Shown here piece after piece: positions 16,417 to 24,387 of a DNA stretch of 33,794 nucleotides (position 1 is its first letter; each line of letters opens with the position of its first letter). Source of the DNA: Nitrospirota bacterium (GTDB lineage Bacteria > Nitrospirota > Nitrospiria > SBBL01 > JAADHI01); the NCBI GenBank assembly GCA_029261155.1, contig JAJDBW010000083.1, positions 1 through 33,794 of the forward strand. The letters are read 5' to 3'. The notes beneath the pieces are model-generated. The model had not been told where the DNA came from, did not search any database, and saw only the letters and a list, made by a program, of their open reading frames with translations. Made by a program: the position numbers and the translations under genes.

Positions 16417-17514
16417 TTGAAAAGACAGTCCGTCATTAAAAGATATCCAAAGACCGTTCTTTGTCTCGTGACCCTTATTCTGATTGTTTTCATCGATATT
16501 GTGGCAGCGAATTTTTTGTCGGCGATCGGTTTATATCAAGCCCAATTTAAGATTGAACGCCTCTATCGCGTACAGCACGATGTGTATCACCATAGCCTTG
16601 CACCCAATATCAGCCATTCTGATGCGAAGTGGGGGACGATCGGTTATCGGGTCAATACAAATTCTCTCGGCTTCAAAGACGGCCTGGCTAGGCAGGTCGA
16701 TCTCAATCATCCAAACCGCATCCTTTTTATTGGAGATTCTTTTACCGAAGGGGTTGGGTTTGAATATGACGAGACCTTTGTCGGTATCGTCGCCAAAGAT
16801 CTCGAGAAAGAGCATGTGGATGTTTTGAATGCAGCGGTTTCATCCTATTCGCCGATCATTTATCTGAGAAAAGTCGAGCACTTGATTCAAGATGTGAAAC
16901 TCCAATTTCGGCATCTTGTTGTCTTGATCGATATATCGGATATTTACGATGAGGCCCGGGCTTATACCTTCGATAATAGCAGGCATGTCGTGGATGCAGA
17001 TACGGCGAAGTCGAAGGAATGGGATGAAAAAATGAAAAACTTTATCACGAACAATACGATTGTCATCAGTACAATCCGCGTTTGGTTTAGAAAGATCAAA
17101 AAATCCGGTGAAGCCAAAAAGAAAGGCTTTGAAGGACTCAATCAGCATAAAGCTAAATGGACCTTTGACGACGATGCGTTTAACGATTACGGCAAGGCGG
17201 GTCTTCAATCTGCCGAGCGGCATATGTCGGCGCTCGCATCGCTTCTAAAACAACACGGCATAGAATTAACCGTCGTGGTCTACCCTTGGCCGGATCAAAT
17301 TCTTCAAAATGATATGCAGTCGAAGCAGGTTGTTTTTTGGGAAAACTGGGCGCAGGCGCATCATGCGGGTTTTATCAATTTGTTCCCTGAATTTATGAGT
17401 AACGAAAAGGCAGAAGACGTCCTGGATCGTTTTTTTATTGTGGGTGACGTGCATTGGAATAAAGCGGGTCATCAAGGCGTGGCAGAACATATCGTGTCGT
17501 ATTTAAAAAAATAG
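16417..17514 (+). CDS. Membrane-anchored SGNH/GDSL-family hydrolase
   Basis: The 365-residue product has a single N-terminal membrane helix (about residues 14-36) and an extracytoplasmic SGNH hydrolase domain. The nucleophile block reads ILFIGDS108FTEG, an NAAVSSYSP segment follows, and the catalytic Asp and His lie in D344-V-H346-W-N near the C-terminus. Such anchored SGNH proteins often act as acetylesterases or acyl-transfer partners on polysaccharides, or on lipids; the substrate here is unknown. The start is TTG 16417 (no ATG fits the membrane helix) with only a weak GAG upstream, so the start is the least certain part. It lies 48 bases after ubiA on the same strand, possibly the last gene of that operon, though no quinone role is evident. 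Confidence 0.83.
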   Translation: MKRQSVIKRYPKTVLCLVTLILIVFIDIVAANFLSAIGLYQAQFKIERLYRVQHDVYHHSLAPNISHSDAKWGTIGYRVNTNSLGFKDGLARQVDLNHPNRILFIGDSFTEGVGFEYDETFVGIVAKDLEKEHVDVLNAAVSSYSPIIYLRKVEHLIQDVKLQFRHLVVLIDISDIYDEARAYTFDNSRHVVDADTAKSKEWDEKMKNFITNNTIVISTIRVWFRKIKKSGEAKKKGFEGLNQHKAKWTFDDDAFNDYGKAGLQSAERHMSALASLLKQHGIELTVVVYPWPDQILQNDMQSKQVVFWENWAQAHHAGFINLFPEFMSNEKAEDVLDRFFIVGDVHWNKAGHQGVAEHIVSYLKK

Positions 17515-17608
17515 TTCATCGATGTAGCGATTTTAACAAGCGGGAATTGACGGGGGAGAAAAGGAGAGGCGCTTTCCTCAGGTCGTTTAATCCCCCCCCA
17601 AGGCTTCA

Positions 17609-19159
17609 TCAGGGGGAAGTGGATTTCTGATCTAAGACCCTACGAATGGCTAGGGCCAAATCTTTTTGCCTGAGGGGTTTTGTCAGGACCGTGTTGATCC
17701 CCAAGGACTGGGTTGCACTTTTTAGCTTATCGTCGCCGTATCCGGTCATAATAATCACTGGGATTTCTCTCGGTATGGCTTGCACATGTTCAGAAAATTC
17801 TGCCCCATTGATAAAGGGCATGGTCCAGTCGGATAGGACTAAATCATATCGGTTTGGATGCTGTTTAAGGAAGGCCAAGGCATCGCGACTGTTCTCGTAA
17901 ACCGCTACACGATAGCCGAGCTCTTCCAACATCTTCTTGATCATCGTTGCAACCACTTGATCGTCGTCGATGACTAAGATGGATTCCTGCCCGCCGATGA
18001 GTTCGACGACTTCGCTTTCGTTGACCTGTGGGATATTTTTTACGATCGGGAGATAAATATGAACGCGTGTGCCGGTTTCTAATTGACTCTCCACGTCAAT
18101 ATGGCCTTTGTGGCTTTGTACAATGCCCTGTACGACCGAGAGCCCGAGACCGGTTCCATGATCGATCGGCTTGGTGCTAAAAAAGGGCTCAAAAATGTGA
18201 TCCAGCGTTTTAGCATCCATACCCCGACCCTGATCGATCACGGACAAGCAGGCGTAGTCGCCTTCATGAAGGTTGGGATTTTTTAAGGCTGTTGTCGCGC
18301 CGACCTTTTTTTTCTTTAGCTCGATGGAGATCGTCCCGCTTTTATTTTCCATGGCCTGCCAAGCGTTGGTGCATAAATTAACGATCACTTGGTGCATTTG
18401 CGAGGCATCAGCCAAAATTTCACCGCAGGCGGGGTCGATGCCTTGCTGGATCTTAATTGTGTTCGGGATGGCGGGGCGTATCAGCTTTACCGCTTCTTTT
18501 ACGATCAAATCTAAACGGAGCGGTCTCCTTTCTTTTTCAACTTTTCGACTGAACATCAATATTTGCTCAACCAGTTCTTTGGCACGGCTTGCTCCGGCCA
18601 ACACCTGTTGCAGATTTCTATGCACCGGATCGGTCGGCTTGAGTTCCGAGAGCGCCATATCCGTGTAGCCCACAATGGGTGTAAGGAGGTTGTTGAAATC
18701 GTGCGCGATGCCACCGGCGAGGGTGCCGATGGTTTCCAATCGTTGAGACCGCAAAAGTTGAGATTCTAATCGTATCTTTTCTTCTTCGGCCCGTTTGCGT
18801 TCCGTGAGGATGCGTTCGAGGAAAAAGATAGAGAGTAGGGCCATGAGGCTGACAATGAGGCCGGGGAATTCACTCGTTTGTCCGGTGAGGGCGATGGCCC
18901 AAGATGTTCGTGTTGTCCAAAGCGTCAAGATCTGACGTAGCGCCATCATGCCCAGCATAATGGCCAGAAAGCCCATCCGCCAATCTCTCATCCGCCGAAC
19001 CAAGGCAATGGACCAGCCTAAGGCAATGATTCGGATAAAGATAGAGATAATGAGGATAAGGCCGATGCGCTTGCCCTCCTTTTTGTCTCGAAAAATATTT
19101 CGAGTTCGTCGGGCTTGATTGCTTCTGTTTCTCTTTGGGGCGTGTGACCCTAAACGCAC
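17609..19159 (-). CDS. Hybrid sensor histidine kinase with C-terminal receiver (orphan)
   Basis: The 516-residue product has a very basic N-terminus, three membrane helices (about 32-54, 62-80, 98-115) with almost no periplasmic loop, then a coiled-coil linker. The HisKA domain has H153 in GGIAHDFNNLL, the HATPase has NLCTNAWQAM, DQGRGM and GTGLGLSVVQG, and the C-terminal receiver (about 390-510) has ILVIDDD, phospho-acceptor D444 in LVLSDW and the Lys in LTKPL. It lacks a recognisable extracellular sensor domain, so it may sense the membrane or a partner protein. No HPt or separate regulator lies nearby. The GTG at 19159 is chosen because no better start precedes the first helix; its ribosome site is poor. 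It is divergent from ubiD across a 385-base region. Confidence 0.88.
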   Translation of the reverse strand: MRLGSHAPKRNRSNQARRTRNIFRDKKEGKRIGLILIISIFIRIIALGWSIALVRRMRDWRMGFLAIMLGMMALRQILTLWTTRTSWAIALTGQTSEFPGLIVSLMALLSIFFLERILTERKRAEEEKIRLESQLLRSQRLETIGTLAGGIAHDFNNLLTPIVGYTDMALSELKPTDPVHRNLQQVLAGASRAKELVEQILMFSRKVEKERRPLRLDLIVKEAVKLIRPAIPNTIKIQQGIDPACGEILADASQMHQVIVNLCTNAWQAMENKSGTISIELKKKKVGATTALKNPNLHEGDYACLSVIDQGRGMDAKTLDHIFEPFFSTKPIDHGTGLGLSVVQGIVQSHKGHIDVESQLETGTRVHIYLPIVKNIPQVNESEVVELIGGQESILVIDDDQVVATMIKKMLEELGYRVAVYENSRDALAFLKQHPNRYDLVLSDWTMPFINGAEFSEHVQAIPREIPVIIMTGYGDDKLKSATQSLGINTVLTKPLRQKDLALAIRRVLDQKSTSP

Positions 19160-19448
19160 CCTTCGAATGGCTTAAACTGGGGGAATGGCATTATGCTCAA
19201 CGCAAGAAGCGAATCTTCACGATTTTGCGGCGCGAACTGGGGTCTAAGGCCAAGAGCTTGTATTGTTTATAGTGTAGTCGATATTCAATAAAACGGCTAG
19301 TTATCTCAAAATTGGCCTTATATTTATTTTGATTGTTTTAAGTGCTTTAGAGCCAAAGTTTAAACATTTGGCGTATGGGAATTCCCAAACAATTTAAGCC
19401 CGACGCCATCGCGGTCTCTCGTCTTTTCACTATTTTATGAGCAAACGC
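19160..19448. other. Divergent intergenic region upstream of ubiD
   Basis: No gene is seen between the kinase start and the ubiD promoter. The sequence is AT-rich in its middle part and holds two dyads at 19352-19387, listed separately. A kinase promoter on the minus strand is expected here but none is obvious. Confidence 0.4.
19352..19387. promoter_or_regulatory. Two adjacent dyads upstream of the ubiD promoter
   Basis: GCCAAA (19352-19357) mirrors TTTGGC (19367-19372) around GTTTAAAC, giving a 21-bp dyad. Four bases later TGGGAATTCCCA (19376-19387) is a perfect 12-bp palindrome. Both lie 60-100 bases upstream of the -35 box of ubiD and could bind regulators of ubiD or of the divergent kinase. 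No T-tract follows, so a terminator is unlikely. Confidence 0.35.
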
Positions 19449-19479
19449 TTGTACACATCCACCCTATTTAAGCTATAAT
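19449..19479 (+). promoter_or_regulatory. Promoter of ubiD
   Basis: A perfect -10 box TATAAT lies at 19474-19479. The best -35 is TTGTAC at 19449-19454 (19-base spacer) or TGTACA one base later (18-base spacer). The 5' leader would be about 60 bases and ends in GAGGAG six bases before the ubiD ATG. Confidence 0.6.
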
Positions 19480-19544
19480 ATCCCCCTCTTGGTGATACGG
19501 AAGGCAAAGCTTGTGTTTATACAGGCCGATTTTGAGGAGCAATA

Positions 19545-21008
19545 ATGGCATATCAAGACCTTCGACAATTTATCACTTTCCTTGAGCAAAAAGGGCTATT
19601 GGTCCGCATCAAACAGGAAGTTGATCCCTATTTGGAGATGACGGAGATTTACGACCGCCTCGTCAAAAAGGGAGGTCCCGCAGTGCTTTTCGAAAATCCG
19701 AAAGGCTCGACAATGCCAGCCTTGATTAATCTTTATGGAACGATCGAACGGGTGGCGATGGGCTTGGAAACGGACGCGGCTGGACTTCTTGAAATTGGCG
19801 AATTCCTTGCCTTTTTGCAACATCCCGAGCCGCCGAAAGGCTTTGTGGATGCGGTGAAGCATCTCCCTTTTTATGCGCGTATTCTGCATCTCTCCCCCAA
19901 AAAAGTGAGCCGAGCACCCTGTCAGGAAGTCGTTTTAAAAGGAGACGAAGTCGATCTCGATAGGCTTCCCATACAGCACTGCTGGCCCGATGATGCCGCG
20001 CCCTTGATTACTTGGCCCTTGGTTATTACTCAGCCGCCGCCAGGCAAAGCAGGGAAGTACAATGCCGGAATTTACCGCATGCAGAAACTTGATAAAAATC
20101 GGACCATTATGCGTTGGCTGAATCATCGCGGTGGTGCCGAGCACTATCGCCAATGGATGGCGGAAGGGAAAGCCATGCCTGTCGCGGCAGCGCTGGGTTG
20201 CGAACCGGCGATAACCATCGCCGCAGTGACCCCTGTACCGGAGCAGATTGGCGAATTTCACTTTGCAGGTCTGTTGCGAAAAAAACAGGTCGAGCTGGTC
20301 AAATGCGTGATGTCAGATTTAGAAGTCCCCGCCACAAGCGAGATCGTCATCGAGGGGGAAATCCTTCCCGGCGAGATGGCGGATGAAGGTCCACACGGCG
20401 ACCATACGGGTTTCTATAACGCTGTGGAGTCTTTTCCCGTTTTCCGGGTCACCTGTATTACCCATCGGCAAAATCCAATCTACTTAACAACCACGACTGG
20501 ACGTCCTCCTAGGGAAGACGCCATTATCGGCCTCGCCTTAAATCAAATCTTTCTCCCGCTTTTAAAACAGCATTTTTCCGAAATCGTTGATTTTCACCTT
20601 CCAATGGAAGCCTGTTCCTATCGTGTTGCCGTAATCTCGATGAAAAAGTCCTACGCCGGACATGCCAAACGGGTGATGATGGGGATCTGGGGTTTCCTCA
20701 AGCAATTTCTCTATGTTAAATTTATCATTGTTGTTGATGCCGAAATCGATATCCGAAATTGGGAAGATGTGATTTGGGCGATCTCGACGCAAGTCGATCC
20801 GGCGCGCGACACGTTTACCATCGAGAACACGCCCATCGACTATCTCGATTTCGCTTCGCCGGAATCGGGCCTCGGGTCAAAGATGGGTATCGATGCCACG
20901 GCAAAGATTCCGCCTGAGACGAAGCGAGAGTGGGGCAAGGGCATGTCGATGGATCCGGAAGTCGTCAAGCGGATCGACGCCATGTGGAACGAACTGGGAT
21001 TGAATTGA
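19545..21008 (+). CDS. ubiD: UbiD-family decarboxylase (4-hydroxy-3-polyprenylbenzoate decarboxylase)
   Basis: UbiD removes the carboxyl group from the prenylated 4-hydroxybenzoate ring using prenylated FMN made by UbiX. The 487-residue length matches the family. Visible hallmarks are the opening AYQDLRQFITFLEQKG, KYNAGIYR178MQ (cofactor-binding Arg region), the catalytic segment E277-M-A-D-E281-G-P-H-G-D286 and TGRPPREDA. GAGGAG precedes the ATG at 19545. The UbiD family also acts on other aromatic acids, but ubiC and ubiA within 5 kb favour the quinone role. No ubiX is present in the window. The stop overlaps the next start as TGATG, so the cytochrome-SUMF1 gene is translationally coupled to it. 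Confidence 0.9.
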   Translation: MAYQDLRQFITFLEQKGLLVRIKQEVDPYLEMTEIYDRLVKKGGPAVLFENPKGSTMPALINLYGTIERVAMGLETDAAGLLEIGEFLAFLQHPEPPKGFVDAVKHLPFYARILHLSPKKVSRAPCQEVVLKGDEVDLDRLPIQHCWPDDAAPLITWPLVITQPPPGKAGKYNAGIYRMQKLDKNRTIMRWLNHRGGAEHYRQWMAEGKAMPVAAALGCEPAITIAAVTPVPEQIGEFHFAGLLRKKQVELVKCVMSDLEVPATSEIVIEGEILPGEMADEGPHGDHTGFYNAVESFPVFRVTCITHRQNPIYLTTTTGRPPREDAIIGLALNQIFLPLLKQHFSEIVDFHLPMEACSYRVAVISMKKSYAGHAKRVMMGIWGFLKQFLYVKFIIVVDAEIDIRNWEDVIWAISTQVDPARDTFTIENTPIDYLDFASPESGLGSKMGIDATAKIPPETKREWGKGMSMDPEVVKRIDAMWNELGLN

Positions 21009-22057
21009 TGCGCTTCAAGGTCTTTATATTATCGTTATTTTTGATCACGGCCTACGGGTCCCTCTTGTTTTCGAAAGAGGTCGATCGATCGGGTCCGCCT
21101 TCCCAAAAACACAGCCTCTCTATCGATTCGAAACTCACCGGAACCTGCTTGCATTGTCATATCGATCAAAGCCGTTTGGATCGCGACATCAGTAAAGCGG
21201 AGTGTCAGGAATGCCACGGTGAACCTACCATCCCTTACGATCTGGTCAAGGTCGACATGAAAGAAGACAAAGAGCCCGTTAAAATCATCGAACAAAAAAG
21301 CGTCTTAATCCCCGCCGCTTCCTTTACGATGGGAAGCCCTGGCAGGCCCCTTGAGGAGGGCGCCGGTAATGAGGATGAAGGCCCGCCGCACGAGGTGTTT
21401 GTTGAGGCGTTTTATATGGATTTGTATGAAACCACCAATGCGCATTATAAAGATTATGTGGATGGGACCGGCGCGAAAACACCGCTCCTTTGGCGCCGCG
21501 GTGGCTACCCGCAGGCCCTGGCCAACCACCCCGTGGTGTACGTGAATTGGTACGATGCAGATGCCTATTGTAAATGGAGAGGGAAGCGCTTACCCACAGA
21601 AGCGGAGTGGGAGAAGGCCGCGCGGGGAACGGATGCGCGGAATTTCCCCTGGGGCGTAAAATTTGACACCCGCCGTGCGAACACCCCACGCCATTGGCTT
21701 TCGAAAGGGGTAGAGGTGCATAAAGGGGGGACGATGCCGGTCGGAAGTTTCGAAAACGGAAAAAGCCCCTACGGCCTATACGACATGGCGGGAAATGTCT
21801 ACGAGTGGGTCAGCAATTGGTATCTCCCTTATCCAGGAAACCAATTCCCGAACATCCATTACGGAGAACGAAACAAAGTCTTGCGCGGCGGTTCCTGGTA
21901 CGATTGCATGTCTTACGGCTGCGGACTTTCATCCCCCGTTTACAATCGGAGCCGTTTCACCCCCGAAATCAAAAACAAGGGCTTCGGTTTTCGTTGCGCG
22001 AGCGATAGCCCGGAGTCTGAATCCAGCCCCAAAAACTTGCAGGGAAAAGCGTCATAA
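21008..22057 (+). CDS. Diheme cytochrome c - SUMF1-domain fusion protein, exported
   Basis: The 349-residue product begins with a signal peptide or anchor (MRFKVFILSLFLITAYGSLL). Two heme c sites follow, C47-L-H-C50-H and C66-Q-E-C69-H, in a stretch like a small multiheme module. After a charged linker comes a SUMF1 fold (about 97-337): VLIPAASFTMGS, VVYVNWYDADAYCKWRGKRL, RLPTEAEWEKAARG, FPWG, SPYGLYDMAGNVYEWVSNW, RGGSWYDCMSYGC and GFGFRC. One Cys of RGGSWYDCMSYGC could match the first FGE active-site Cys, but the second (a few residues later in RYRC of human FGE) is missing, so normal formylglycine activity is doubtful. The protein is presumably periplasmic and redox-active. TGATG overlap with ubiD shows tight coupling. 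An extension to 20930 runs inside ubiD and is rejected. Confidence 0.85.
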   Translation: MRFKVFILSLFLITAYGSLLFSKEVDRSGPPSQKHSLSIDSKLTGTCLHCHIDQSRLDRDISKAECQECHGEPTIPYDLVKVDMKEDKEPVKIIEQKSVLIPAASFTMGSPGRPLEEGAGNEDEGPPHEVFVEAFYMDLYETTNAHYKDYVDGTGAKTPLLWRRGGYPQALANHPVVYVNWYDADAYCKWRGKRLPTEAEWEKAARGTDARNFPWGVKFDTRRANTPRHWLSKGVEVHKGGTMPVGSFENGKSPYGLYDMAGNVYEWVSNWYLPYPGNQFPNIHYGERNKVLRGGSWYDCMSYGCGLSSPVYNRSRFTPEIKNKGFGFRCASDSPESESSPKNLQGKAS

Positions 22058-22289
22058 AGGCAATGGACCTAAGCGTAAAAACTTAGGATTCACCGATACA
22101 ACAAGACGTATATCGTCTCCGTTTCACTCCTTCTCCCACCTATTTCTTATCTAGATATATAAATGCCAGTATTGAGGTTTGATCGTAACCCCTTCACCTT
22201 TGCTTGAGGCCAAGTCTTATCTCGATTACATCTTAAAGTCTTCACTTTAGGACGAGTCTGGGATTTATTGAATTCGAGTAGAAATAATT
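22058..22289. other. Intergenic region after the cytochrome-SUMF1 gene
   Basis: No gene is seen. Three small hairpins occur: CCTAAG/CTTAGG (22068-22087), AGACG/CGTCT (22104-22118) and TAAAGT/ACTTTA (22234-22249). None has a proper T-run, so none is a confident terminator. The right part grades into a decayed transposase. Confidence 0.4.
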
Positions 22290-22524
22290 ACTGTCAACCT
22301 CCCCCACATAAACACTCGTGTTGCCGAAATTCTCAAGACAACCGCCCTTGCTTCATGTGAAGACCTCAGTTAAACATTACGGCGTTATCTTTATTTGTAT
22401 AATTACAACTTGACCACGTCACTTCATGCCGCTACGCCGATCGAGGCATTAAAGCAATGGCATAAAGCAAAACCACAATGCTTCCGGGATGAACCCTTAC
22501 AATCTTGCCAGACCTGACAGATAA
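22290..22524 (+). pseudogene. Decayed C-terminal part of an integrase-core (IS481-like) transposase
   Basis: Read in one plus-strand frame the segment gives NTRVAEILKTTALAS, CEDLS, a stop, TLRRYLYLYNYNL, then LHAATPIEALKQWHKAKPQC. A shift of frame near 22491 continues NPYNLARPDR and a stop at 22522-22524. This order matches the tail of IS481-type transposases, which run roughly F-N-G-R-I-x-E-V-L, then L-x-x-T-L-x-R-Y-x-x-L-Y-N, then T-P-x-x-A-L-K-x-W, then a short P-Y-N-L-x-G-x-D end. One internal stop and one frameshift show it is dead. The N-terminal part and IS ends are not visible. Confidence 0.65.
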
Positions 22525-22690
22525 TAACTAAAGAAATAATCGAAAACACCGAAGAATAAGATGTGGTTCCATTAAAGGTAAAGGCGCTTGCGAATTCGGG
22601 AGAGTGCAATTTTTTCTATATCCATGAAAAAGCGCGCTGGCTTGACGGCACAAAGATGTCTTAAATGTTGTTGTTTAATGAGGAATGCTC

Positions 22691-24322
22691 ATGAAAATCA
22701 ATTGGACAATCAAAAATAAGCTCTTTGGTTTAGGCCTGTGTGGCGTTTTTTTTACCATCGCCATCGGGGTTTCGAGCTATTTGGCATTGAGCATTATAGA
22801 AGACAAGATGGGTAAGATCGGGACCAATGTTGTCGTCATGGGGAATCACCTTAAAGCGGATATGATGCACGATGCCGTCCGAGCCGACGTGTTGGCGAGC
22901 TTTTTAGCGGCAGAAGTGGACGACCCCACGCTGAAGAAGGAGGTGTTGCATGATCTTGCCAAACATGCTGAGATCTTTCGTCAACGCCTCTCCGATGTCG
23001 AAAAGTCAGATATTAGTCAAGAGATCAAGAAGGCCCTAGAACATACCAAACCCTCATTGGATGCCTACATTCAACGCGCCGAGGAGATGACTGCGCTTGC
23101 TTTTGAAGAGCGGGCCGCCGCCATTTCTCAATACGAAAAGTTTAAGAGCGCTTTTGATCAATTGGCGCTCGAAATGGAGAAGTTAAGCGACCTCATTGAG
23201 GGAGACGCCAAATTAGCGCAATCAGAAGGAGGGAACATAGTCTCCACTTCAAAGAAAACCATGGTTACGATTATGCTCATCAGCCTGTTTAGCCTCGCCT
23301 CGATTTCCTTTCTCATTGCGTTTTCCATCATAAAGGGCTTGGTGGAGTTGACCCACGCCGCTGAAATGGTAGCAAACGGCGACCTGAGGATCAGAAGCAC
23401 GATCAGAGGATCCGATGAACTCGGCCAACTTGCAACCGCATTCAACACCATGACGGAAAACCTCTACCGCTTGGTGTCGCAGGTGCAAAAAGGGGCTTCT
23501 CAGGTTTCGTCGGCCTCCGAAAAGCTTTCCGCCTCCAGTGGGCAAATGAGCAGTAATTCCGAGGAGATGGAATATCAGGCCAAGACCGTTTCCGCCGCGA
23601 GTGGTGAAACCAATGACAGCATCCAGTCGGTTTCGGCCGCCACGGAAGAAATGTCGATCACCATAAAAGAGATCTCCGAGAATGTCCAGAAGGCAACGAC
23701 GATCACCAGCGAGGCGGTTAAAATGGCCGAATCGACCAACGTGATGATCTCAACGCTGGGAGGATCCAGTGCGGAAATCGGAAATGTGATCAAGGTGATT
23801 ACCTCTATCGCGCAACAAACCAACCTTTTAGCCTTAAATGCCACAATCGAGGCGGCGCGGGCGGGGGAAGCGGGAAAGGGATTTGCCGTGGTGGCGAACG
23901 AAGTAAAGGAATTGGCAAAAGCAACCGCCCAGGCCACAGAGGAAATCAGCACTAAAATTAAGACGATTCAAGTGGATACGCTGGGGGCGGTTTCCGCAAT
24001 CGAAAGTATTGGTACGGTAATCGAACAAATCAACAATATCTCGACGAATATTGCCAGCGCACTTGAGGAGCAATCGGCAACAATGAACGAGATTGCACGG
24101 AGCGTGTCCGAAGCCGCCAGTGGCACCAGTCAAGTGTCTCAAAATATATCGGGCGTGGCGAAGGCGTCAAAGAACACGGCGAAGGGAGCCTCTGAAGTCC
24201 TACTGGCCTCTAAAGAGCTTTCCAGTATGGGTGTAGAGCTTCTCTCGATTGCGGATAAATTCCGTGTCGATTCAAATGGGCATGCCGATTTCTCTCCATC
24301 CACTCAAGACGTCGAGGGTTAA
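22691..24322 (+). CDS. Methyl-accepting chemotaxis protein (orphan chemoreceptor)
   Basis: The 543-residue product has a first membrane helix (about 12-34), a helical periplasmic domain like the 4HB_MCP type (about 35-190), a second helix (about 192-216) and HAMP (about 215-268). A long cytoplasmic coiled coil follows with the signalling tip [20 protein letters not shown] and [14 protein letters not shown] near residues 373-405. It should relay a periplasmic signal to CheA/CheW, but no che or flagellar gene is in the window. The ATG at 22691 is preferred to 22685 because GAGGA at 22680-22684 is correctly spaced from it. It is preceded by a transposase fossil, and an IS3 element sits directly on its stop codon, so any former downstream partner has been separated. 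Confidence 0.92.
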   Translation: MKINWTIKNKLFGLGLCGVFFTIAIGVSSYLALSIIEDKMGKIGTNVVVMGNHLKADMMHDAVRADVLASFLAAEVDDPTLKKEVLHDLAKHAEIFRQRLSDVEKSDISQEIKKALEHTKPSLDAYIQRAEEMTALAFEERAAAISQYEKFKSAFDQLALEMEKLSDLIEGDAKLAQSEGGNIVSTSKKTMVTIMLISLFSLASISFLIAFSIIKGLVELTHAAEMVANGDLRIRSTIRGSDELGQLATAFNTMTENLYRLVSQVQKGASQVSSASEKLSASSGQMSSNSEEMEYQAKTVSAASGETNDSIQSVSAATEEMSITIKEISENVQKATTITSEAVKMAESTNVMISTLGGSSAEIGNVIKVITSIAQQTNLLALNATIEAARAGEAGKGFAVVANEVKELAKATAQATEEISTKIKTIQVDTLGAVSAIESIGTVIEQINNISTNIASALEEQSATMNEIARSVSEAASGTSQVSQNISGVAKASKNTAKGASEVLLASKELSSMGVELLSIADKFRVDSNGHADFSPSTQDVEG

Positions 24323-24324
24323 CC
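24320..24324. repeat. Left target-site duplication of the IS3 element (TAACC)
   Basis: TAACC directly abuts the left inverted repeat and recurs at 25607-25611 next to the right one. Its first three bases are the stop codon of the chemoreceptor gene. Confidence 0.85.
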
Positions 24325-24350
24325 GAGGTGGCACCGCTTAACCGGACAGT
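24325..24350 (+). repeat. Left terminal inverted repeat of the IS3 element
   Basis: Begins GAGGTGGCACCG and ends CGGACAGT, matching the reverse complement of 25581-25606 at 20 of 26 positions. Confidence 0.88.
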
Positions 24351-24387
24351 TTTTTTATTTCTTAAGTGAAAACCTTGCGGTTAATGC

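Noticed and set aside
17515-17608. Terminator between the convergent SGNH hydrolase and kinase genes
   Set aside because: A C-run and G-run could pair, but the stem is weak and no T-run follows on either strand.
20930-21007. Upstream extension of the cytochrome-SUMF1 gene
   Set aside because: It lies inside ubiD in another frame; the ATG at 21008 overlapping the ubiD stop starts a proper signal peptide.
22525-22690. c-di-GMP riboswitch ahead of the chemoreceptor gene
   Set aside because: I looked for the conserved GEMM-type core blocks and paired stems and could not place them.
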